Source of the DNA: an uncultured Colwellia sp. | GTDB taxonomy: Bacteria > Pseudomonadota > Gammaproteobacteria > Enterobacterales > Alteromonadaceae | Direction of reading: 5' to 3' | DNA: 64,000 bases | NCBI GenBank assembly: GCA_913062815.1 | Contig: CAJXWZ010000014.1 | Span: forward strand, 61,299 to 125,298 | Part shown: piece by piece, positions 57,898 through 64,000 of the stretch | Layout: each line of letters starts with the position of its first letter | Position numbering within the stretch: position 1 is the stretch's first letter | The notes under the pieces: model-generated | Databases searched by the model: none | Seen by the model: the letters and a program-made list of their open reading frames with translations, nothing else | Told to the model about the DNA's origin: nothing | Made by a program: the position numbers and the translations under genes

Positions 57898-58151
57898 TGA
57901 CAAAGTATAATTTATATGGCAGCGAAGGTTGCCACTTATGTGAACAAGCCTTAGCACTGTGTTTAGCGGTTATACCAAAGGAGCAACTTGCTCAAATAGA
58001 TATAATTGACCAAGCAACCGTAACCCATGAAAGCAAAACGTTAGTTGAGTTATATGGTGTGCACATTCCTGTTTTAGAGCAATTTAATGAAGCAGGAAAT
58101 AAAAAATTATTCTGGCCTTTCACCCTTCAACAAATTGTAGAGTTAACATAA
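57897..58151 (+). CDS. Glutaredoxin-like DUF836 family protein
   Basis: An 84-residue thioredoxin-fold protein with a CxxC-type site near the N-terminus (GSEGCHLCEQAL). The Val-Pro turn (GVHIPVLEQF) corresponds to the cis-Pro loop of thioredoxins. Small DUF836 proteins are regularly found beside rlmL and uup in Alteromonadales and relatives; their redox partners are not known. Its ATG overlaps the rlmL stop by one base (TAATG), and it ends three bases before uup, so the three genes are co-transcribed. Confidence 0.85.
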   Translation: MTKYNLYGSEGCHLCEQALALCLAVIPKEQLAQIDIIDQATVTHESKTLVELYGVHIPVLEQFNEAGNKKLFWPFTLQQIVELT

Positions 58152-58154
58152 CGA

Positions 58155-60071
58155 ATGGAATTATTAAGAATAGCCAACGGCGAACTTGCTTTTGGTACAG
58201 ACAAAATTTTAGATAAAGCAGACTTGAGTGTTCAAACTGGTGAGCGTATTTGTTTAGTTGGTCGAAATGGCGCGGGAAAATCAACCTTGATGAAAGTGTT
58301 GATGGGCTTACAAAATTTAGACGATGGTCAAATACTAAAATCTAACACCATGCAATTAGCGATGTTAGAGCAAGATCCACCCGAGTCTTCAGATATCAGT
58401 GTTTTTGATTTTGTAGCGCAAGGGGTTAAAGAAAATGCCGAGTTACTGAGTCGTTATCATGGTTTAATTCATTTAATTGGCGAAGACCCCAGTGAAAAAA
58501 ACCTCAATAAACTAGCCAAAGTACAAGATGAACTTGAGCAAGCAGGTGCTTGGCAAGATGAACAGCGCATTGAGCAAGTAATGAGTACCCTTGCTCTAAA
58601 TCCAGATGCTAAAATTTGCGACTTGTCGGGTGGTTGGCTCCGTAAGCTAGCGCTAGCTAAAGCACTTGTTACTAGCCCTGATATTTTATTGCTTGATGAG
58701 CCGACTAACCATTTAGATATTGCTAGTGTGTTATGGCTTGAGAAGTTTTTAAAAGATTTTGCCGGTACCATTATTTTTATCAGCCATGACAGGGCTTTTA
58801 TCCGCGGTTTATCAACTAGGATTTTAGATCTTGACCGTGGCCAGCTAAAGAGTTATCCGGGCGATTACGATTTATATATCGAACAAAAACAGCATGATTT
58901 ACAAGTAGAAGAACAACAAAATGCTCTATTTGATAAAAAACTCGCTGAAGAAGAAGTTTGGATCCGTCAAGGTATAAAAGCACGGCGCACCCGTAATGAA
59001 GGCAGAGTTCGTTCCTTAGAGAAACTTAGATTAGAGCGAAAAGCTCGTCGTGAAGTACGCAATCAAAGTACCATGAATATTAGCCAAGGTGATCGCTCGG
59101 GTAAATTGGTCTTTGAAGCGGAAGATGTTTGCGTAGCTTTCAATGAAAAAGTTGTTATTGATAAACTAAATCTACTCATTACTCGTAATGATCGATTAGC
59201 TTTTATAGGTGCTAATGGTACCGGAAAATCTACATTAATTAAATTGATCATGGAAAACCTTGAAGCGACGAGTGGCAAAATGCGCTCTGGAGTCAACTTA
59301 GAGGTAGCCTACTTTGATCAACATAGAGAAGCGCTTGATCTAAATAAAACCGTGCAAGATATTGTCGGTGAAGGCAAGCAAGAAGTAATGGTTAATGGTC
59401 GGTCTCGTCATGTACTAGGTTATCTGCAAGACTTTTTATTTAGTCCTAAGCGTGCCCGTACGCCTGTGCGTGCATTATCTGGCGGTGAGAAGAACCGTTT
59501 ATTATTAGCAAGATTGTTTTTACGCCCTAGTAATTTACTTATTCTCGATGAGCCAACCAACGATTTAGATATTGAAACCTTGGAACTATTAGAAGAAGTA
59601 GTTGCAAATTATGCTGGAACAGTTATTTTAGTCAGCCATGATCGTGATTTTGTTAATAATTGCGTGAATACTTGCCTTTATTTTGATGGTACAGGTCAAA
59701 TCAACCAAATAGTGGGTGGTTATGATGATGTTGATAGTTATTTAGCGTTAAAAGATGAACAGCGTCAAAAACAAATATCAGTAGCAAATCAAAAAGATAA
59801 ACAGCAAAGTGTAGCGAATACTACCAGCAAAGCAGCTACAAAATTGGCTAAGAAAAAGCTTTCTTATAAAGAAAGCAAAGAATTAACCGAGTTGCCCGAG
59901 ATAATAGATAATTTAGAAAGTGAAATAGAACGTTTGCAGGAACAGGTTAATCAAAGTGATTTTTTCAGCCAAGATGACCAGCATACAAAAAATATATTGA
60001 ACCTGCTGAATGAAAATGAGTCAAAACTCGACCTTGCTTATTCAAGATGGCAAGAATTAGATGAGCTTTAG
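58155..60071 (+). CDS. uup: ABC-F family ATPase Uup
   Basis: A 638-residue soluble ABC-F protein with two ATPase modules: Walker A GRNGAGKST (about residue 36) and GANGTGKST (about residue 352), signatures LSGGWLRKLALAKAL and LSGGEKNRLLLARLF, Walker B LLLDEPTNHLD and LILDEPTNDLD. The interdomain linker is rich in Arg (ARRTRNEGRVRSLEKLRLER), and a C-terminal coiled coil (from ~560, KLSYKESKELTELPEIIDNL) is the DNA-binding domain typical of Uup. Uup works in ribosome quality/assembly and limits transposon precise excision in E. coli. No membrane segments. Co-directional with rlmL. Confidence 0.96.
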   Translation: MELLRIANGELAFGTDKILDKADLSVQTGERICLVGRNGAGKSTLMKVLMGLQNLDDGQILKSNTMQLAMLEQDPPESSDISVFDFVAQGVKENAELLSRYHGLIHLIGEDPSEKNLNKLAKVQDELEQAGAWQDEQRIEQVMSTLALNPDAKICDLSGGWLRKLALAKALVTSPDILLLDEPTNHLDIASVLWLEKFLKDFAGTIIFISHDRAFIRGLSTRILDLDRGQLKSYPGDYDLYIEQKQHDLQVEEQQNALFDKKLAEEEVWIRQGIKARRTRNEGRVRSLEKLRLERKARREVRNQSTMNISQGDRSGKLVFEAEDVCVAFNEKVVIDKLNLLITRNDRLAFIGANGTGKSTLIKLIMENLEATSGKMRSGVNLEVAYFDQHREALDLNKTVQDIVGEGKQEVMVNGRSRHVLGYLQDFLFSPKRARTPVRALSGGEKNRLLLARLFLRPSNLLILDEPTNDLDIETLELLEEVVANYAGTVILVSHDRDFVNNCVNTCLYFDGTGQINQIVGGYDDVDSYLALKDEQRQKQISVANQKDKQQSVANTTSKAATKLAKKKLSYKESKELTELPEIIDNLESEIERLQEQVNQSDFFSQDDQHTKNILNLLNENESKLDLAYSRWQELDEL

Positions 60072-60131
60072 AATATATCGCTTGGAATTTATTCCGACAA
60101 CTAACCATAAATTAAAGAGTTAAGTAGTAGA

Positions 60132-61934
60132 ATGAGCAAATTAGTAAAAAACATCCTCGCTTTAAGTATTAGCAGCGCATTAAGTTTAAGCTTTGTTAGT
60201 AGTGCTAATGCCGCTACTTACCAAATCGTTGATCAAGGCGAATCAAGCAAGTTGAAATATACTTATGCTCAGCGACAAAATAATAATGGTGATATGGCCA
60301 TATCAGGCACTAACCTTTATAACTTTCCAGTTCAATTTCAATATCTTGATGATGATGATTATCAAAGTATTATACTTTTTGCCTTAACGAATAGTTGGCA
60401 AGTTACCGATCTCAATGATATTGAAGATTCAGATGCCTTAAAAGCAGGGAACCCGACAGCAAATGATTTGGCTTGGGTTATTCGCTGGTTACAAGATAGC
60501 CAATTTAACAATGTTAATTATCAAAAAGTCGGTGATACCGTCGCTATGACCAATGTTAATGGTGTAACCGATGATTATAACCTCTGGGATACAACCTTTG
60601 AAGGTACCGATATTTTAACTCGTTCAACCAGAGATATAGTTAGTGGTATTACCGATAGCGGAATTTCTTATGGTACCGCCACCGCGCCTTATTTACCGAG
60701 TGAAGTTTTTACTGACTCGGAAGGGCTTGAGCATACTTTCTGGTTAAGAGAGTTCGGTAATCGAGGCTTTTTCTCATTTGACCAAGGTGCACAAGTTTTT
60801 CAAGTTACTCCTTTTGAGACCCAGTATGGTGGCGGAACATCAGCAGTACTTGACGTAAATGAAGCAGGCATTGCGGTTGGCTTTAGTAGTTATAAACTCG
60901 TGCAAGGGTATGCAGACTTAATTGAAAGTGACAGTGCAACCAACGGTTGTGCTAATCCTGAAGTGGTGCCTGCAACAATGACTCTTGAAGCCTGTATTGC
61001 TAGCACCCAACTTAGCTCGGCTTCCGACCCGTACCATACCATGGCGCTTAAAGCGACTTTAGATGAAGGTGGCTCACCAGTGCTTGAGCAACTTGGTATT
61101 TTAGTAACACCGCACGTTGATGATGAGCGTACTTTTTCAAGTTATGCTGTGGCTATTAATGCTAGCGGTGTTGCTGTGGGATATGCCGATGGCTTCCTTG
61201 ATGAAACCGTGACTGCTCCTGAAGTTAATGAAGTGAGAGCTTATCACTATGCTGTAGTCTATAAAAATGACGAAGTGATTGATTTAAGTGGCGATCATAC
61301 CGATAGAGGTGACTCTAGAGCGTATGATATCAATGATGATGGTATTGCGGTAGGACATATTACTAAAGCGATTGGCGGCAGAGGCGTAAAAAAATTCTTC
61401 TATGTTGATACCAATTCGCCTGAAGAAGAAATTGAAATGATTAACCCTGATGATTTCTTTTCAGGCTCAGACAGTACCGCTCGCGCTATTAATAATAGCG
61501 GCTTAATAGTAGGCGAAGGCGAAATAGAGACGCATACCGAAAGCAGTCAAAACCCTAGAAAAACAGCGGCATTTGTCTATAACATGAATGATGATATTTT
61601 TACTAACCTCAATGACACAATTCCCTGCTCGTTGCGCTTAAGCTACGATATTTTAGAAGCTCGTGGTATTAATGATGCTGGCATTATTTCAGCCACGGCA
61701 GTAGTGAAAGTAGAAAGACTTGATGCCAAAGGCGAACTTGTGCTTGATGAAAGTGGCACGCCGCTTACTGAAGATGTTGTTCGTGCTATAAGCTTAGAGC
61801 CAGTGCCTGATGATGGTGAAGTCTGTACTGCAGAAGAAGAAGAAAAAGTGATTCGACAAGGCGCTAGTACTAACATCGTTAGCATATTATCGATTATGGC
61901 GTTATTTGGCTTACGTAGACGTTTTTTTGGCTAA
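60132..61934 (+). CDS. DUF3466 family secreted protein
   Basis: A 600-residue exported protein with a signal peptide (cleavage near ANAATY). It contains repeated segments of the type NxxGIAVGF, NASGVAVGYADG, NDDGIAVGH and NNSGLIVGEG, each followed by strand-rich sequence, as in HAF-type repeats, and suits a beta-propeller. It matches the DUF3466 proteins that lie between uup and rmf in Alteromonadales and Vibrionales. The C-terminus (NIVSILSIMALFGLRRRFFG) is a hydrophobic helix plus Arg-rich tail, resembling a C-terminal sorting/anchor signal. Function unknown. A strong terminator follows. Confidence 0.85.
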   Translation: MSKLVKNILALSISSALSLSFVSSANAATYQIVDQGESSKLKYTYAQRQNNNGDMAISGTNLYNFPVQFQYLDDDDYQSIILFALTNSWQVTDLNDIEDSDALKAGNPTANDLAWVIRWLQDSQFNNVNYQKVGDTVAMTNVNGVTDDYNLWDTTFEGTDILTRSTRDIVSGITDSGISYGTATAPYLPSEVFTDSEGLEHTFWLREFGNRGFFSFDQGAQVFQVTPFETQYGGGTSAVLDVNEAGIAVGFSSYKLVQGYADLIESDSATNGCANPEVVPATMTLEACIASTQLSSASDPYHTMALKATLDEGGSPVLEQLGILVTPHVDDERTFSSYAVAINASGVAVGYADGFLDETVTAPEVNEVRAYHYAVVYKNDEVIDLSGDHTDRGDSRAYDINDDGIAVGHITKAIGGRGVKKFFYVDTNSPEEEIEMINPDDFFSGSDSTARAINNSGLIVGEGEIETHTESSQNPRKTAAFVYNMNDDIFTNLNDTIPCSLRLSYDILEARGINDAGIISATAVVKVERLDAKGELVLDESGTPLTEDVVRAISLEPVPDDGEVCTAEEEEKVIRQGASTNIVSILSIMALFGLRRRFFG

Positions 61935-61956
61935 TCGTAACCAAGAACTTCAATTT

Positions 61957-61985
61957 AAAAGCACCTTTAAGGTGCTTTTTTTATT
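61957..61985 (+). terminator. Intrinsic terminator after the DUF3466 gene
   Basis: AAAAGCACC and GGTGCTTTT form the stem around TTTAA, followed by a T-run. Ends the uup-side transcription unit before rmf. Confidence 0.88.
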
Positions 61986-62122
61986 TATAAAACAAATTAA
62001 ATAACACCAGCAATCAAAAACTTAATTTGTATTGTCAAAAAACAACCTTTTCAACATTGTTTTTTTACTATTCCTTAACTAGGTTTAGTATGTAGAAGAT
62101 AATAATAAAGGAGCGTGCATTA

Positions 62123-62299
62123 ATGATGAAGAGGCAAAAACGAGACCGCCAAGACAGGGCTCATACACGAGGTTACCAAGCAGGTATATCTGGACGTTCT
62201 AAAGAACACTGCCCTTACCAAAGTACCGCAATCAAGTCACAATGGTTAGGTGGTTGGCGTGAAGCCATAGAAGACAAACAACAAGGCTTGTATAAATAA
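62123..62299 (+). CDS. rmf: Ribosome modulation factor
   Basis: A 58-residue protein starting MMKRQKRDRQDRAHTRGYQA and containing GISGRSKEHCPY and SQWLGGWREA, which closely match E. coli RMF (KRQKRDRLERAHQRGYQAG, SQWLGGWREA). RMF converts 70S ribosomes to hibernating 100S dimers in stationary phase. AAGGAG lies 9 bases before the first of two adjacent ATG codons; either could be used. It is monocistronic, between two terminators, at the usual place after the DUF3466 gene. Confidence 0.96.
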   Translation: MMKRQKRDRQDRAHTRGYQAGISGRSKEHCPYQSTAIKSQWLGGWREAIEDKQQGLYK

Positions 62300-62344
62300 A
62301 CAACGAGATGATTTATTGTTAAACAAGTTTTGAAATTGAAAAAA

Positions 62345-62368
62345 TAAGCCCAGCAAATGCTGGGCTTA
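62345..62368. terminator. Terminator between convergent rmf and rnfH
   Basis: AAGCCCAGC-AAAT-GCTGGGCTT lies 46 bases after the rmf stop and 26 bases before the rnfH stop. Flanking A/T stretches on both sides allow use in both directions. Confidence 0.8.
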
Positions 62369-62393
62369 CTCTTTATATAAGATAACTAAATAG

Positions 62394-62753
62394 TTATTTT
62401 TTTGCTAAAGGATTAACTCGACCGCCAGTTGTTTTATCTGCACGCCCTTCTTCTTTAGCTTTTTCAGCTCGGCGCTTTCTCACTTCTTTTGGATCTGCAA
62501 TCAAAGGACGATAAATTTCAATTCTATCTTGATCGGCTAATATTGTTGATAACTTAACCGCCTTATTCCAGATACCTACCTTGTTTTCAGCTAAATCTAT
62601 TTCAGGAAAAAGCACTAATATGCCAGACTCTATTACGGCCTGCTCCAGTGTGCTTCCTTCATCTACTGGCAGTGATAATAGCTTTTGCTTATGGGCAAGC
62701 CCGTACACAACTTCTATTTGAATGGTATCCCTTTGACTTTGATTCAATGGCAT
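62394..62753 (-). CDS. rnfH: RnfH family ubiquitin-like-fold protein
   Basis: A 119-residue protein of the RnfH (RatB) family with a beta-grasp fold: IQIEVVYGLAHKQKLLSL, the LEQAVIESGIL segment, the VGIWNKAVKLSTIL core and DRIEIYRPLIADPKEVRKRR. The tail is Lys/Arg-rich. Its role is not established, though it is consistently next to ratA in gammaproteobacteria. It starts right after the ratA stop codon (TAA-ATG), so the two are translated from one mRNA. Confidence 0.92.
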   Translation of the reverse strand: MPLNQSQRDTIQIEVVYGLAHKQKLLSLPVDEGSTLEQAVIESGILVLFPEIDLAENKVGIWNKAVKLSTILADQDRIEIYRPLIADPKEVRKRRAEKAKEEGRADKTTGGRVNPLAKK

Positions 62754-63194
62754 TTAAACACTTTCTCCGTAAACATTTTTAGCTCGCTGGGTAAAAGCTT
62801 GCACCATATTGTTAGTTAAGTGGTTAAAAGTTCGGCCAAAAGCTAAATCTAACACTTTATTAGAAAATTCATATTCAAGTTCTAAACTAACTTTACATGC
62901 TTCTTCTGACAGTGGCGTTAATTGCCAGTGTCCTTGTAACTTACTAAACGGTCCGTCGACTAACTCTAATTGTACTTGTTGATTAGAGACAAAAGTATTT
63001 TTAGTGGTAAACCATTTTTTAAATCCAGCTTTGCTAACTTGTAGCGAAGCAGTGACGGACTTATCATCTTCAGAGATAATTTTACTGTTACCGCAATCAG
63101 GCAAAAATTGAGGGTAAGCGAGAACATCATTTATTAATTGATACATTTGGTCAACGCTATACATTACTAGCGCACTACGACTTACTGATGGCAT
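62754..63194 (-). CDS. ratA: RatA family START-domain protein
   Basis: A 146-residue START/COQ10-like protein with MYQLINDVLAYPQFLPDC, the SLQVSKAGFKKWFTTKN segment and SLELEYEFSNKVLDLAFGR. E. coli RatA was described as a ribosome-association toxin that blocks 70S formation; homologues also resemble ubiquinone-binding COQ10. Which role applies here is open. It is divergent from smpB, the conserved arrangement. Confidence 0.93.
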   Translation of the reverse strand: MPSVSRSALVMYSVDQMYQLINDVLAYPQFLPDCGNSKIISEDDKSVTASLQVSKAGFKKWFTTKNTFVSNQQVQLELVDGPFSKLQGHWQLTPLSEEACKVSLELEYEFSNKVLDLAFGRTFNHLTNNMVQAFTQRAKNVYGESV

Positions 63195-63336
63195 TCTTTT
63201 ATATTACCTCTAAAAAATTTCGTCATCATAATAACAAATGGTAAGAAAAAACGCATTATCCAACTAAAAGATAAATTTATCATTTCAAAGTCGTTATTTC
63301 TGGGTATAATCAGCGCCGTTAATAATGGAATTAAAA

Positions 63337-63822
63337 ATGGCCAAGAAAAAATCAAAGAATAAATCTAACTCTAATACCATTGCTTTAAATAAAAAGGCAA
63401 GGCACAACTATAGCTTAACCGATAAATTTGAAGCCGGTATGAGTTTGCAGGGTTGGGAAATAAAAAGCATACGCCTCGGGAAAGTTAATATTTCCGACTG
63501 TTATGTGCATATAAAAGATCGCGAAGCCTACTTAGTGGGAGCAGAAATACATCCACTTATTTCAGCTTCAACCCATGTTGTTTGCGATCCTGTGCGCCCG
63601 CGTAAACTTTTACTTAATCGACGTGAGCTAGATAAGCTTATAGGGGCGGTAGAACGTAGTGGCTTCTCATTAATTGCTACGGCAATGTACTGGAAAAAAT
63701 GCTGGGTGAAGTTAGAGTTCCACCTAGGTAAAGGGAAGAAAGAGCACGATAAGCGCTCTGATGAAAAAGACCGTGAATGGAAAGTAGAACAAGGTCGAAT
63801 GATGAAAAATAAAACACTCTAG
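63337..63822 (+). CDS. smpB: SsrA-binding protein SmpB
   Basis: A 161-residue SmpB with [39 protein letters not shown], the [20 protein letters not shown] core and the C-terminal basic tail [16 protein letters not shown] that occupies the mRNA channel. It brings tmRNA to stalled ribosomes. The ATG at 63337 (MAKKKS) is the usual SmpB start; one four codons upstream is possible. The ssrA gene follows 90 bases later. Confidence 0.96.
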   Translation: MAKKKSKNKSNSNTIALNKKARHNYSLTDKFEAGMSLQGWEIKSIRLGKVNISDCYVHIKDREAYLVGAEIHPLISASTHVVCDPVRPRKLLLNRRELDKLIGAVERSGFSLIATAMYWKKCWVKLEFHLGKGKKEHDKRSDEKDREWKVEQGRMMKNKTL

Positions 63823-63912
63823 CTAATTATTCATTATTTATCTTGGTTTTATTTCGCTAAGCGCGGTATAATTAAGATGTTGCCGACAGTTAAACGTTAG
63901 TAATCAAACTTT

Positions 63913-64000
63913 GGGGCTGATTCAGGATTCGACAAGATTCACGAAACCCAAGGTGCATGCCCAGGGGCGGTTGGCCTGGTAAAAAGCCGCAAAACTATAA
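63913..64000 (+). ncRNA. ssrA: tmRNA (SsrA), 3'-truncated by window edge
   Basis: GGGGCTGATTCAGGATTCGA is the conserved tmRNA 5' end, followed by the helix 2 and pseudoknot region (GGTGCATGCC, GGGGCGGTTGGCCTGGTAAA). Only the first 88 bases are in the window; the tag reading frame and the 3' acceptor half lie beyond it. Position directly after smpB is conserved. Confidence 0.93.

Noticed and set aside
62754..63194. Toxin-antitoxin pair RatA/RnfH as a mobile defence module
   Set aside because: The pair is a conserved chromosomal housekeeping arrangement next to smpB/ssrA, with no sign of transfer.

Overview
The window is AT-rich gammaproteobacterial DNA, most likely from a marine member of the Alteromonadales. 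Colwellia/Thalassotalea-like bacteria are my best guess, from gene content only. The evidence is the run rlmL - DUF836 - uup - DUF3466 - rmf, the smpB/ssrA/ratA/rnfH group, curli and PEP-CTERM genes side by side, and a large set of formylglycine sulfatases with TonB-dependent receptors for a sulfated galactan.

Region 1 (1-18.5 kb) is a cell-surface region. Two paralogous modules, each an S8 subtilase (I9 pro-region, catalytic domain, P-domain, PKD) followed by a hairpin and a small PEP-CTERM protein, lie at 1-2659 and 11467-14677. Between and after them are cutC, a class II-type fic gene with a striking upstream operator array, csgD, a CadC-like membrane regulator with a beta-propeller, a tiny HTH gene, a 696-residue curlin-repeat protein, a lipoprotein gene broken by one amber codon, and the curli operon csgB/A-csgE-csgF-csgG. 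CsgG carries an extra C-terminal OmpA-like domain.

Region 2 (18.6-54.9 kb) is a polysaccharide utilization locus for a sulfated galactan, probably of the carrageenan/furcellaran type. One long leftward run contains a GH2 beta-galactosidase, three sulfatases, a GH16 endo-hydrolase, a fourth sulfatase, a FecI-like ECF sigma factor, a FecR-like anti-sigma factor, an STN-domain TonB receptor and a second TonB receptor. Around it are four more sulfatases (eight in total), an aldose 1-epimerase, a chemoreceptor, an isolated sugar-binding protein and a Na+/sugar symporter. The De Ley-Doudoroff galactose genes are also here: SDR aldose dehydrogenase, SMP-30 lactonase, dgoK and dgoA, with a FadR-type GntR regulator. 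The galactonate dehydratase is not in the window. The expected flow is uptake of sulfated oligosaccharides by the TonB receptors, desulfation, release of galactose by GH2, oxidation to 2-keto-3-deoxygalactonate, then phosphorylation and cleavage to pyruvate and glyceraldehyde 3-phosphate. A 16-bp dyad (ATAGTA-N4-TACTAT) recurs just upstream of many of these genes, and a separate 32-bp element precedes both the sigma gene and the second TonB receptor. Together they suggest two layers of control.

Region 3 (54.9-64 kb) is core genome: two identical-looking initiator tRNA-fMet genes among degenerate tRNA-derived copies, then rlmL, a glutaredoxin-like gene, uup, a DUF3466 gene, rmf (58 codons), rnfH, ratA, smpB and the 5' end of ssrA, which runs off the window.
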